Source of the DNA: Planctomicrobium sp.
Lineage (GTDB): Bacteria; Planctomycetota; Planctomycetia; Planctomycetales; Planctomycetaceae
Assembly: GCA_030626405.1 (NCBI GenBank)
Contig: DAOUPA010000005.1
Location: 1-36,788, forward strand
Direction of reading: 5' to 3'
Length of the DNA stretch: 36,788 nucleotides
The notes beneath the pieces were generated by a model. It made no database searches. It was not told the origin of the DNA and worked only from the letters and a program-made list of their open reading frames with translations. Each line of letters opens with the position of its first letter. Position 1 is the first letter of the stretch. Positions 1-8,822 of the stretch are shown here, piece by piece. The position numbers and the translations under genes are program-made.

Positions 1-2
1 CC

Positions 3-914
3 GCATCGATTGGAGCGAACAGTCGGAACTTCGGGGCGACTTCAAGACCGCTCATGGGGACAGCGTATCTGTACAATAATTGTCGCATCGTCGAACGTGC
101 CGCGAGAATTCTCGGCAATACCGGGGATGAGAAATACTTCCGTGAACTGGCGGACCGAATTCATAAAGGTTTCAACAGCCGTTTCTTTGATGAAAAGACT
201 GGCTCGTACGAAAGTGCGACACAATGCTCAAGCGTGCTCCCGCTGGCGTTTGGTCTTGTTCCGAAAAAGCATCGACAACGCATCATTGACCATCTGACAC
301 ATGACATTATGGTCAACCACAAAGGACACACATCGGTCGGACTGATTGGAACACAGTGGCAAATGCAGGTGTTGACCGACATTGGTCATCCAGAAGTTGC
401 TTACAAAATCGCCACACGAACCGAGCAACCGAGTTGGGGGGATATGATCAACAAAGGTGCCACCACAATTTGGGAACGCTGGGACACCGATACTCAAGAT
501 GGTGGCATGAACGGCGAAAGCCAGAAGATTCTCTCAGGGAATTTCGAAGCCTGGTGCTATCAAACACTCGGTGGAATCAACTATGACCGCAACAATCCCG
601 GGTTCAAACATCTCATCCTGCGACCTCGACCGGTCGGCGATCTAACTTGGGTGCGAGCTTCACACGTTAGCGTTTACGGGAAAATTGTCAGCGACTGGAA
701 ACTGGCCGACGGAAACATCCACTGGCGAGTTGTTGTCCCTCCCAACACAACAGCAACGGCGTACATCCCGACAATGTCGCCGGATCGCATCCGCGAATCA
801 GGGAAACTCATTGGTCAAGTTGCTGATATTCAAGTCCTCGAAAAGCAGAAGGCAGCAACGCTGGTGAAACTTGGCTCCGGTCAATTCAACTTCACAGCTC
901 CCTTTAAAAAGTAG
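3..914 (+). CDS. Alpha-L-rhamnosidase (GH78-type), C-terminal part, 5' partial
   Basis: The reading frame is open to the window edge, so the N-terminal domains lie outside; the ATG at 54 is internal. The visible part covers the end of the (alpha/alpha)6 barrel and the C-terminal beta-sandwich of GH78-like enzymes, which release terminal L-rhamnose from glycans or glycosides. Typical family signatures are GTAYLYNN, TTIWERWD with its conserved Glu, an SGNFEAW stretch before a YQTLGGI helix, and PGFKHLILRPRPVGDLTWVR at the start of the sandwich domain. The stop is followed after 23 nt by a permease gene on the same strand, so the two are probably co-transcribed. Assignment to the rhamnosidase family is secure. 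The exact substrate is not visible, and a signal peptide cannot be judged from this fragment. Confidence 0.88.
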   Translation, partial: ASIGANSRNFGATSRPLMGTAYLYNNCRIVERAARILGNTGDEKYFRELADRIHKGFNSRFFDEKTGSYESATQCSSVLPLAFGLVPKKHRQRIIDHLTHDIMVNHKGHTSVGLIGTQWQMQVLTDIGHPEVAYKIATRTEQPSWGDMINKGATTIWERWDTDTQDGGMNGESQKILSGNFEAWCYQTLGGINYDRNNPGFKHLILRPRPVGDLTWVRASHVSVYGKIVSDWKLADGNIHWRVVVPPNTTATAYIPTMSPDRIRESGKLIGQVADIQVLEKQKAATLVKLGSGQFNFTAPFKK

Positions 915-937
915 ATGCTCCCACGAAGGCCAAATCT

Positions 938-2659
938 GTGCAGAACAATACTGACGAAGCAACCGACTCCACATCGATCATCGACCGCGTTGACAAACTT
1001 TACGAGTTTGAACGCGAACCGGTTTCGGAGGACAAACTCGAAAGCGGGAAGCACTTTGCAGCCCTGTTCGCTGGCGAACATGTCGCCGGAACAGAGTTCG
1101 TCATCGGGGCGGCCTTCGTTGCCTGGGGGGCGAGTGCTGCGGATGTTTTAATCGGTCTGTTGATAGGGAACGCACTGGCGGTTTTGTCGTGGACGTTCAT
1201 CTGTGCTCCGATAGCCGTTCGAACGCGCCTCACACTTTACTGGTATTTGCGGAAGATCGCCGGGCCTGGCGTGACCGCCGTTTACAATGTTCTGAACGCA
1301 CTCCTGTTCTGCATCCTTTCCGGAACAATGATCACGGTCTCCGCATCGGCGATTCGAATTCCATTCGGCATCCCTCCGCAGACGAAATGGTATCCCGAAG
1401 ATGCTCGGTTCGTGTTGATCGTGTTGATCGTCGGAGCAGTCGTCGTTGGTGTTGCGATTTTAGGATTCAAACGTCTGGCCCAATTTTCCGAAGTCTGCGT
1501 CCCATGGCTCTTCGTGATGTTTGCAGCAGGTGCAATCGGCACTCTGCCCGTCCTGGCGAATGCTTCACCTGGCATGGGGAATATTGATGGAGTCGCCGAC
1601 CTCTGGAGGATTGCGACGGAACAAATCTGGCTACACAATCCGGAAAGCGGTCTCGGTGTCTGGCACATCATTGCCTTTGCCTGGATTTGTAACTTGGCGT
1701 TTCACGTTGGGCTTTCAGATATGGCTGTGCTGCGCTATGCGCCGCGTTCCTCGTACGGCCTGTTTTCTGCCTGCGGAATGTACCTGGGACATTATGTCGC
1801 CTGGGTCTGTGCTGGAGTCATGGGTGCAGCCGCCGCCTTGATTCTACAACGTCCACTTGGAGAACTTGACGCTGGAGAAGTCGCCTTTCAATCACTTGGC
1901 CTCTCCGGGATTCTGGCGGTCATCATCGCAGGTTGGGCGACATCAAACCCGACGCTCTATCGAGCCGGACTCGCATTGCAGGCAGTGACACCTGGCTGGC
2001 CTCGTTGGAAAGTCACCATGCTGGCGGGGATCGCGACGACGGTCGTCGCCTGTTTTCCATTCGTCTTCACAAAACTCCTTAGCTTCGTCGCCCTGTTTGG
2101 AATTCTACTTTCCCCTGTCGGAGCGATTGTCTTTGTCGAGCATTGGCTGTTTCCGCGTTTAGGATTGTGCCAGTTCTGGTTCAGCAAGACCGGCAAGTCG
2201 ATCAGTTGGCCGGCGCTGTCGACATGGATGATCTCAGTTACCATCGCACTCACTTTCTGGTTCTCCGAAGCGCTGCACGAATTCTTCATTGCAATTCCGC
2301 TTTGGTTTTTCTCTGGAGCGTTGTATACAGGATTAGCGTCCTTTGCCGGAGCGCGTTCAACGGAGTCAATTCATGTCGAAGAAGTAGCCCCCGTCGAAAG
2401 TTCTCTTCCAGTCAAATCCACGAAGCGTACAAAGCCGAACTGGCTACGAGCCATGGGCTACATCGCTCTACTGAGTCTGTTGCTGCAATTCATTTTACCG
2501 CTCTGGATCGCCTTTGGAGGGAATGGAAACTACGAAACCAGGTTGCCGAGTTATCACTATTGGCTCGGCGTCGCCAGTGTGATCCATCTGGTCACCATCG
2601 CCGCCTGGGTTCTTATCGGAGAGCGAAGCCAGGAACCGACACCAGGATTGGCAGACTGA
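938..2659 (+). CDS. NCS1-like (purine/cytosine permease-type) membrane transporter
   Basis: This 573-aa integral membrane protein has about twelve hydrophobic segments after a polar N-terminal tail of about 45 residues. The first segments (GEHVAGTEFVIGAAFVAWG, then GLLIGNALAVLSW) resemble the nucleobase:cation symporter-1 fold. A GTG start at 938 is chosen because GAAGG lies 8 nt upstream. No in-frame ATG lies between the upstream stop and this point. The gene follows the rhamnosidase by 23 nt, which suggests one transcript and a role in importing a product of that enzyme. That would be unusual for NCS1 proteins, whose known substrates are nucleobases, hydantoins, thiamine and similar compounds. 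The C-terminal part has a charged loop (VESSLPVKSTKRTK) before the last two membrane segments. The family call is moderately sure; the substrate is unknown. Confidence 0.75.
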   Translation: MQNNTDEATDSTSIIDRVDKLYEFEREPVSEDKLESGKHFAALFAGEHVAGTEFVIGAAFVAWGASAADVLIGLLIGNALAVLSWTFICAPIAVRTRLTLYWYLRKIAGPGVTAVYNVLNALLFCILSGTMITVSASAIRIPFGIPPQTKWYPEDARFVLIVLIVGAVVVGVAILGFKRLAQFSEVCVPWLFVMFAAGAIGTLPVLANASPGMGNIDGVADLWRIATEQIWLHNPESGLGVWHIIAFAWICNLAFHVGLSDMAVLRYAPRSSYGLFSACGMYLGHYVAWVCAGVMGAAAALILQRPLGELDAGEVAFQSLGLSGILAVIIAGWATSNPTLYRAGLALQAVTPGWPRWKVTMLAGIATTVVACFPFVFTKLLSFVALFGILLSPVGAIVFVEHWLFPRLGLCQFWFSKTGKSISWPALSTWMISVTIALTFWFSEALHEFFIAIPLWFFSGALYTGLASFAGARSTESIHVEEVAPVESSLPVKSTKRTKPNWLRAMGYIALLSLLLQFILPLWIAFGGNGNYETRLPSYHYWLGVASVIHLVTIAAWVLIGERSQEPTPGLAD

Positions 2660-2730
2660 TTGAACGCTCAGCAGCAGTTCCTTCTTTAAAAACTCCTCGT
2701 TAGTGTTTGCAGTGAATGAGATGTTACCAC

Positions 2731-2760
2731 CGCCTGCCATCGATCACATTGTGGCAGGCG
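2731..2760. other. Perfect 9-bp stem-loop between convergent genes
   Basis: CGCCTGCCA and TGGCAGGCG form a perfect 9-bp stem around a 12-nt loop, 71 nt after the permease stop and about 180 nt before the end of the convergent esterase gene. No T-run follows on either strand, so it is not a classical intrinsic terminator. It could still act as a bidirectional transcript end or a 3' stability hairpin. The rest of 2660-2942 holds no recognisable gene. Confidence 0.5.
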
Positions 2761-2942
2761 AACGACGCCAAGGGACTTGCTACTGCTCTGTTCCCTTTTC
2801 GAATCGCCATGAAAAAGCTCGATGTGCCTGCACTGGATGCGTTGAAAACTCAGTTCCGAAACATCCCTGAACTTCGTTCCTGAAATGATACATTTACTCA
2901 CTCACCGAAAGTTAGACTGTATCCCGTGCAGCGACGAGCAAT

Positions 2943-3845
2943 TCACTTTTGCTTGAGATGTTTGTCGAAGAATTCGAATCGTGCGTTCTCAATCCCTGCC
3001 TTGACTTCCTTCGACGCTCCACGAAATCCGTGATCCGCGCCTTCGATGGTCATTAACGTCGCCTCAACAGCAGAGGCCTTCAGTCGATCAATCAGCCAAA
3101 CCGCTTGTTCATGGGCGACGTAACTGTCTTCGGTCCCGTGAATACACAACGTCGGTGCCGCATTCGGAGTCACCCAGTACAGCGGGCTGGATTCAATATG
3201 CCGACGTCGCTGTTGCTGCAAGTTCCCTCCCAGAAATAACGGTAAAACCTCGGCAGCGTCGACGCTGGCATCGTACGACTTTGTGAAATCACTCGGTCCG
3301 AAGTAGTTGACGACGCAGTCCACGTTGCTGGAAAATTCCGCGTGACCACCATCGCCCTCGAACTTCTTGACATCGCTGGTCACACCCAAAAACTGAGCCA
3401 GGTGACCACCTGCCGAACCACCGGTTGTTCCAATTCGATTTGGATCGATGTTGTATTTCTCCGCGTTGGCTCGCACCCAACGCACGGCAGCTTTGACATC
3501 ATAAACCGCTGCCGGAAACTGATATTTCGGGGCCAGGCGGTAAGTCACCGTCACCGCAACGTATCCACGTTCAGCCAATTCTAAACAGAGTCCATTGAAA
3601 CCTTCCCGAGTCCCTGCACGAAATCCGCCACCGTGAATACAGACGATTGCTGGGAATGGACCGTCTCCGGCCTTTGGTCTCGCCATGTTCAATTGCAGAT
3701 GCTGGTCGTCTGAGTTTGAGTATTCGATGTCCTTTTCGAAGACGACGCCATTGGGTATTGGTCGTTGGGCTGAGACCGGTTGAACGTGAATTATCGCCAC
3801 TGACATCGCAAGTGTGATGGCCATCGTGGTTTGTGTGCACCGCAT
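2943..3845 (-). CDS. Secreted alpha/beta-hydrolase esterase (BD-FAE/HSL-like)
   Basis: This 300-aa protein has an N-terminal hydrophobic export signal ending near VSAQR. The fold is that of acyl esterases: an HGGG oxyanion-hole motif, nucleophile Ser in GGSAGG, Asp in HGTEDSYV and His in GADHGF, so the full catalytic triad is present. Related planctomycete proteins are annotated as acetylxylan or feruloyl esterase-like, or simply as lipases, and act on short acyl esters outside the cytoplasm. The ATG at 3845 is favoured by an AAGGAAA box about 8 nt upstream. The gene lies downstream of the HEAT protein gene on the same strand, but a 336-nt gap suggests its own promoter. The true ester is unknown; removal of acetyl or aryl groups from plant or algal glycans would fit the neighbourhood. 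Confidence 0.85.
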   Translation of the reverse strand: MRCTQTTMAITLAMSVAIIHVQPVSAQRPIPNGVVFEKDIEYSNSDDQHLQLNMARPKAGDGPFPAIVCIHGGGFRAGTREGFNGLCLELAERGYVAVTVTYRLAPKYQFPAAVYDVKAAVRWVRANAEKYNIDPNRIGTTGGSAGGHLAQFLGVTSDVKKFEGDGGHAEFSSNVDCVVNYFGPSDFTKSYDASVDAAEVLPLFLGGNLQQQRRRHIESSPLYWVTPNAAPTLCIHGTEDSYVAHEQAVWLIDRLKASAVEATLMTIEGADHGFRGASKEVKAGIENARFEFFDKHLKQK

Positions 3846-4181
3846 CTTTTCGTTTCCTTTTTATTGTATTCGTGATCTGACTGGCGACGACTCAGTGTTC
3901 CAACCATTGGTTTTTCAAGAGGAGCCTGTTCTCCCGAGACGTTCAAACACACTTTTTGCAAGTGAAGTTCCGCCCGACATCAAAGTAGAACGCGAAGGTG
4001 AAGATTCAGTTCATCAATCAATTAGACCGGTGAACATGAACTCACCTTTCGAGCAACAGTCCTGTAATGCAGCAAACGACTGGTGGTTTCAGAAACGAGC
4101 GTGCACGTAGAGTAAGGTCGTTAATGAGATGGAGTGCTACCAGTAAGGTCAATATGTCAAACCGGATGTCTCAGCAGTTGA
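3846..4181. other. 336-nt gene-free stretch with a nested inverted repeat at 3993-4051
   Basis: No convincing coding frame is visible. At 3993-4051, CGAAGGTG then AGTTCAT face ATGAACT then CACCTTTCG. This makes a two-part stem with a 7-nt bulge on the left arm, a one-base bulge lower down and a 21-nt loop. A competing small hairpin, GGTGA/TCACC, lies inside the right half. The structure is about 150 nt upstream of the minus-strand esterase start and 130 nt after the HEAT gene stop. It could be a leader or intergenic RNA structure, or the remains of a small repeat. Confidence 0.4.
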
Positions 4182-6326
4182 TTACTTCGGCATCGGTAGG
4201 ATGATCAGGGCATTCTCAGCGAACGATGCTTCGCCTGCCTTTCCGTTGATGCGATATTGGACTTTCAACTGCTTCACAACACCCGGCGATGGATCGCCAC
4301 CGAAGCTGGTGTTATAACTGGTTGATGCCAACGTGATCAGCGGTAAGTCACCGGCCTGTTTTTTGAGGACAGCGGTGACGTCTTTCTGAGTTTCTCCGGC
4401 ACCGTACTCTGCCTTGACAATTTCAAGTTTCACCTTTCCGAGACCACTTTTCGACAAGAGTTTGCTGACGTCGGCTCCTTTGCCACCAACCTTTTGAGCA
4501 ATGACCAGCGCGGCCTGAGTTGCTTCGTCCTTCACAGCTGCAATCTGCATTGACTTTAAGGCGAGATGAAGCCCCGCGACACTTGGATGTAGCTTCAGAA
4601 CATCCAGAACAAGTTTTTGTTCAGCGGATCGGCGAGTCGAGTCCAAAGCGTTCTGGCACATTTCGACTCTCTGTTTTTCCGGCATCGCGAACTTCCGTGC
4701 GAGACCTATATAACCTCGCAAAGCACGGATTCGATATTTTTCTACTGGAGCAGTCTTTGCCAGATCCAGCAGGACAGGAGCGGCGTCGACACCATTCCAC
4801 TTGCCGAGCAGTCGGCTGCCAGCATCCTGAAGTTCAGGATCGCTGCTTTTCGCCGCTGTGGCAAGCGTTTGTAGTGACTTGGCACCACCCACGGCACCGA
4901 GAATCTCCATTAACGTCGTTTTCGCAGCAGCGGGTGAGTGATCCAATGCAATCGCGAGTTCGGTCGCACACGCCTCGCGGTCAGGCATGCGGATACTGGC
5001 AGCCATGAGTGCCCGCTGAGCAACCTGCGCGTCTTCAGGGAATTTCGGAGAGACAACCTGCGAGACCAACAAAGATAATTTCGCGAGAGGCACGGTCTCA
5101 CCCAACGCAACCAATGCGGCACTGCGAACAGCTGGATCGGAGTGGCCCAATGACTTCACCACAACGGGGACTGCATCGATTCTTCTTTGGCCGATCAACT
5201 GCAGAAGCAATATGTAATTTTCCTCTTCTGATTTAGGCAGCATCGCGACGATTTGTGAGTTAAAGTTTTTGCCTGGAAGTTCAGCCAGCGTTTCTTTGGC
5301 TGATTGCGATACATCTGCATCGGATTCTGCGGCGATTTTCAAGAGAGCTGAAAGGCACGAATCGTTGCCGACTCGACTGAGTGCATCAATGGCGGACAGG
5401 CGTACTTGTTTGTCTCCTTGTCCAGCTGCTTTTAATACCGCAGCCAGCACAACGGTTTCAGATCGGTCTGCCATTGCCTGAATGATCAATGCGGCGTGTT
5501 TGGGTGTTGATCGAGTCAATTCGGTCGCCAGTGCTTTATCCACTTCAGAACCAGGAAACTCGCGCGCCGTACCTAATGCGAGTTGAAACAGTTTCTTGTC
5601 TGGCGATTGAAAAATCTCCAGCAACAATGGAAGACCGTTCTGGCCGCGAGCGAGAATCGCTCCGCGAGTCGCTTCGATGATTCTCTGCATCGGAACGTCG
5701 GCAGTGCGAATTTCGTCATAGATCTCCGTGGCTGCTGCTGAGTTCCCGTCGGAGTAGAGTCGCTCGGCACACAATACATAACCCTCGGCAACTGCTGAAA
5801 TAACGTTGGCGGGAACAGTCGTCAGTGCTCCTCGAAGTGATTTTGTTGCGGCTTCATTTCCGATTCGTCCCAGAGCAACGGCGGCGGCGGACGCGACTTC
5901 AGCGTCAGGATCCTTCAATTGATTGGTTAACAAATCAATGGCGCCTGCGTCTCGTCGAACTCCAATCGAATTGATCGTGCCAACCAGAAGTTGACCTTCA
6001 AGAGAGTTCGCCGCTGACTGTAATGCTTCGCTGGCAGCTTGACCGGGAATGACTTCAAGTGCAATCCTCGCCCATGATGACAACTGAGGGTTCGGCAGCA
6101 ACTTCGCCAGTGCCGGAACGGCGGCATCTGAGCCGTAGATCGCCAGATTTTTGCACGCGATGGCTTTCTCAGCTTCGGGGGCGTCCGAGCCAAGAACTGC
6201 GAGCAGTTCCTTTTCTTTTTCAGGTGATGTCGCAGGACCATCGAAGGCTTGGACCGGAGTTGAGGCCACGGCGATCAATGCGGTGAGAAGAACGGCAGAA
6301 CGAGTGAGAGATCGAATTGTCTTCAT
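4182..6326 (-). CDS. Exported HEAT/PBS-lyase-repeat protein with DUF3395-like C-terminal domain
   Basis: This 714-aa protein has a clear Sec signal (basic start, hydrophobic stretch, cut near VQAFDG). Residues about 35-600 are a run of HEAT-like helical repeats with recurring DxxVRxxAxxALG-type units such as DPEVASAAAVALGRIG and DPAVRSAALVALGE. Such arrays are protein-binding scaffolds. The last 100 residues differ: they contain VKAEYGAGETQKDVTAVLKK and GDPSPGVVKQLKVQYRINGK, which I recognise as a beta domain often attached to planctomycete secreted proteins. It resembles DUF3395, though this is from memory. The gene follows the Gfo/Idh/MocA gene by 81 nt on the same strand and may be co-transcribed with it. 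No enzyme motif is visible, so a structural or partner-binding role is most likely. There is no strong ribosome-binding site before the start. Confidence 0.8.
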   Translation of the reverse strand: MKTIRSLTRSAVLLTALIAVASTPVQAFDGPATSPEKEKELLAVLGSDAPEAEKAIACKNLAIYGSDAAVPALAKLLPNPQLSSWARIALEVIPGQAASEALQSAANSLEGQLLVGTINSIGVRRDAGAIDLLTNQLKDPDAEVASAAAVALGRIGNEAATKSLRGALTTVPANVISAVAEGYVLCAERLYSDGNSAAATEIYDEIRTADVPMQRIIEATRGAILARGQNGLPLLLEIFQSPDKKLFQLALGTAREFPGSEVDKALATELTRSTPKHAALIIQAMADRSETVVLAAVLKAAGQGDKQVRLSAIDALSRVGNDSCLSALLKIAAESDADVSQSAKETLAELPGKNFNSQIVAMLPKSEEENYILLLQLIGQRRIDAVPVVVKSLGHSDPAVRSAALVALGETVPLAKLSLLVSQVVSPKFPEDAQVAQRALMAASIRMPDREACATELAIALDHSPAAAKTTLMEILGAVGGAKSLQTLATAAKSSDPELQDAGSRLLGKWNGVDAAPVLLDLAKTAPVEKYRIRALRGYIGLARKFAMPEKQRVEMCQNALDSTRRSAEQKLVLDVLKLHPSVAGLHLALKSMQIAAVKDEATQAALVIAQKVGGKGADVSKLLSKSGLGKVKLEIVKAEYGAGETQKDVTAVLKKQAGDLPLITLASTSYNTSFGGDPSPGVVKQLKVQYRINGKAGEASFAENALIILPMPK

Positions 6327-6407
6327 GGGATGAGTCCGAAATTTGTAGGAGAGCTAAGAAAGTTCCATCACTGAGCGTTCAGGATGTCGGTACTGCAATT
6401 CGCAGTG

Positions 6408-7694
6408 TTACAGCCTCCACGGTTCTCGAAGTGCCTCTGATCGTAAACGGTTGGCCTGTTCGTCGTTGATGAACGTATGCGTCACGTTGTCGTATTTGAC
6501 CTGTCTGTCTAGGTGAAGAGCGATGTTCGCTGCATGGCAGGCGATGTGAGCGTTGCACGCCGCGTCAGCATTTCCCTTTGGCTTGCGGCGAGTTTTGACA
6601 CAGTCCAGGAAATCGCGAACGTGAAACGTTGCCGGGTAGCCGCCGATTTCAGCGACTTCTCTGCCAGCGAGCAATTCTGGAGAACTCAAGACCATTTTGC
6701 CGCTATCTCCCGCTTCGACCCAGCCTGTCTCGCCTTCAAACCGAACCGGGCATGAGCCAAGAGGAATCCATCCTTTTTCACGGAAGATCAATTCCGTTCC
6801 ATTCTCGTAGCGAGCGACCAACTCTCCGTCTTTCGGTGCGTTGTACTCAACCGGAGGAAGGCAATCATCGACGGCCCATTGGCACAGGTCAACACAGTGT
6901 GATCCCCATTCCAGAACACCACCGCCGACCAGTCCGCCTCCTTTTTCGAAATTGAAACCATCGAGCAGTTTTTTGTTGAACGGACGCCACGCAGCAGGGC
7001 CAAGGTACATGTTCCAATCGACGACTTCTGGATCAGGTTCGGTTTCCGGAATGAGCCAACCACTCATCATGGCCTGCATTCCCGCTGGATGAGCGTAGAC
7101 TCTCTTGAGTTTGCCAAGCTTTCCGGTTCGAGCTAGCTCGCAGGCAAACGCAAAGTGCGGGAGGTTTCGTCGTTGAGTCCCGGCTTGAAACACGCGTCCA
7201 GTCCGACGCATCGTATCCGCCAGGATTAGGCTCTGACTGATATTCTTCGTGACAGGCTTTTCACAGTACATGTCCTTACCGGCTTTGGCAGCAGTCATCG
7301 CGGCGGTGGCATGCCAGTTCGGCCCGGTGGCGATCAGCACTGCATCGATATCACTGCGGTCCAACACATCACGAAAGTCGCGATAAGTGACGCAGTTTTC
7401 ATTGCCGTGGTGCTTGTCAATGATCTGCTTTACTTCGCCACGGCGTTTTTCCTTCACGTCGGCGACAGCCACGAACTGAACATCATTTTGTTGCAGGAAG
7501 CAGCCAAGGTCGTAACCTCCTCTGCGTCCGATTCCGATGCCTCCGACGACAACTCTTTCACTCGGAGCGACGGCCCCGTCTTTGCCGAGAGCCGAGCTTG
7601 GGATAATCGTAGGCGCCACCACTGCGGCACCAACCGCGGAAGCTGCGGTCTTCAAAAAACGACGCCGAGGAACTTGTGTTGGCTTGTTCGACAT
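6408..7694 (-). CDS. Tat-exported Gfo/Idh/MocA-family NAD(P)-dependent oxidoreductase
   Basis: The ORF track starts at 7733, but the ATG at 7694 (MSNKPTQ) is preferred because AGGAG lies about 7 nt upstream; this gives 428 aa. A twin-arginine signal (RRRFLKTAASAVGAAV) shows export of the folded, cofactor-loaded protein. The N-terminal Rossmann domain has VGGIGIGRRGGYDLG for nucleotide binding. CEKPVTKN is the family EKP motif with its catalytic Lys. EWGSHCVDLCQWA is the typical active-site helix of the C-terminal domain. Family members oxidise or reduce sugars, inositols and related alcohols, and many planctomycete copies are periplasmic with unknown substrates. The gene heads a minus-strand group with the HEAT protein and is divergent from the GntR gene. 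The family is certain; the substrate is unknown. Confidence 0.92.
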   Translation of the reverse strand: MSNKPTQVPRRRFLKTAASAVGAAVVAPTIIPSSALGKDGAVAPSERVVVGGIGIGRRGGYDLGCFLQQNDVQFVAVADVKEKRRGEVKQIIDKHHGNENCVTYRDFRDVLDRSDIDAVLIATGPNWHATAAMTAAKAGKDMYCEKPVTKNISQSLILADTMRRTGRVFQAGTQRRNLPHFAFACELARTGKLGKLKRVYAHPAGMQAMMSGWLIPETEPDPEVVDWNMYLGPAAWRPFNKKLLDGFNFEKGGGLVGGGVLEWGSHCVDLCQWAVDDCLPPVEYNAPKDGELVARYENGTELIFREKGWIPLGSCPVRFEGETGWVEAGDSGKMVLSSPELLAGREVAEIGGYPATFHVRDFLDCVKTRRKPKGNADAACNAHIACHAANIALHLDRQVKYDNVTHTFINDEQANRLRSEALREPWRL

Positions 7695-8006
7695 AATTGG
7701 TCTCCTGGTCGTGGTGATCGCCGGGGCACACATGAAAGATGCCCCTTACAATCAAAGCGTACCCTCGCAGGATTCGCCTTGCCACTCACCGACCGTCATT
7801 GATCAGTAATCGGCGTCGTTTTCTAATCATAGGCTTTCAGCAAATCATCTCTGACCTTCAAATTCCACTTCATTCCTGTGCTTGACTGAGAGGTTTGGAA
7901 AGAGTTCGAGATGTCAGGTGTTGACATTCGACTGAGAGCGCGATCTGCGCTGCGTTTCAGTTATTGATCATCTCGTTTCAATTAAACAACTTGGTCGTGG
8001 TCACTC
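7695..8006. other. Divergent intergenic region (312 nt) between oxidoreductase and GntR genes
   Basis: No gene is visible. The region must hold promoters for both directions. It contains the long palindrome described at 7906-7931 and a weaker AGCGC/GCGCT inverted repeat at 7937-7951. The first 40 nt next to the oxidoreductase start carry its ribosome-binding site on the minus strand. Confidence 0.5.
7906..7931. promoter_or_regulatory. Candidate GntR-FCD operator (inverted repeat)
   Basis: TCGA-g-ATGTCA, a 5-nt centre GGTGT, then TGACAT-TCGA: ten complementary positions per arm with one bulged G. The core ATGTCA-N5-TGACAT is perfect. It lies about 75-100 nt upstream of the start of a GntR-family regulator, a usual place for an autoregulatory operator, and also upstream of the divergent oxidoreductase. 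Binding by this regulator is an inference. Confidence 0.5.
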
Positions 8007-8792
8007 GTGGATTTCAAGAAGTTTTCTCATGCAGAATTGGAACAGAGAGTTGACGGTCGACCGTCGACGAATTACGTTAAGTCGATGAAAGCAAATATTT
8101 CTTCAACAGAAAACACAAAATTTTCCCTTCGAAAAGTCCAAAAGCAACTGGTCACTGACGATGTCGAGGGCCAGCTGCGTGAGGCGATTTTATCCGGAGC
8201 TTTGGTCCCAGGTGACTCTTTGGCTGAAGCGCATGTGGCGGCACAGCTTGGTGTGAGTCGGGCATCCGTACGGCAGGCAAAGTTTCGATTGGCGAGCGAT
8301 GGACTCTTGGAGTTCAATGATCGTGGGACAGCCATCATTCGCAAGTTGACCGTGGCAGATGCGCGTGAGATTATCGAGTTTCGGCGAGTGCTCGAAGTCG
8401 CCGCCACAACGTTGGCTTGCTCACGCCTGACCGATGAAGCAGTCGCCGCGATGGAAGTGAACATCCGCCGTACAGAGCAGGAACGTGATCTACTAAAGTT
8501 GACACATCTTGACATTGCTTTTCACGAAGAAATCATTCGCGCAGCCTGCAATTCACGGTTAATGTCCGCCTGGCAGACTCTGCGTCCACAACTCGAATTG
8601 TGGCTCGCTGGCATGCATCGCAAGCATAGCGCAGTGACAGCTCAAACATCTGTGGAGACAACCAAAAACCACCGGGATCTGCTGGCCGCAATGAAGTCCG
8701 GGGATTCCCTCAAGGCAGAACAACTCATGCTCCAGCATGTGACCGGATTTCAAGAATACTTTTTGATGGACGCCGAGGGTGAGAACGAGTAG
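8007..8792 (+). CDS. GntR-family transcriptional regulator, FCD (FadR/VanR-like) type
   Basis: This is a DNA-binding regulator of up to 261 aa. Residues about 50-115 form the winged helix-turn-helix (EAHVAAQLGVSRASVRQAKF). Residues 120-255 form an all-helical FCD ligand domain. The usual FCD metal-binding positions are present: Asp and His in HLDIAFHEE, His in NHRDLLAAM and His in LMLQHV. FCD proteins usually sense small organic or sugar acids. The start is uncertain: the GTG at 8007 and the ATG at 8085 (MKANISS) both lack a good ribosome-binding site, and the shorter form would still keep the whole DNA-binding domain. The stop is 30 nt before a PSCyt1-DUF1549 gene, so the regulator probably controls its own operon through the upstream palindrome. 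Confidence 0.88.
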   Translation: MDFKKFSHAELEQRVDGRPSTNYVKSMKANISSTENTKFSLRKVQKQLVTDDVEGQLREAILSGALVPGDSLAEAHVAAQLGVSRASVRQAKFRLASDGLLEFNDRGTAIIRKLTVADAREIIEFRRVLEVAATTLACSRLTDEAVAAMEVNIRRTEQERDLLKLTHLDIAFHEEIIRAACNSRLMSAWQTLRPQLELWLAGMHRKHSAVTAQTSVETTKNHRDLLAAMKSGDSLKAEQLMLQHVTGFQEYFLMDAEGENE

Positions 8793-8822
8793 AGAAAAAA
8801 AGAGACCGGAGACGAAAACATC

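Noticed and set aside
2809-2883. 24-codon ORF starting MKKLDVPALDALK
   Set aside because: Plausible composition, but too short, with no clear ribosome-binding site and no recognised family; it may be a fragment left in the convergent gap.
4520-5008. 162-aa plus-strand ORF opposite the HEAT-repeat gene
   Set aside because: Shadow frame with an excess of Arg, Ser and His typical of antisense reading; the opposite strand shows clear HEAT repeats.
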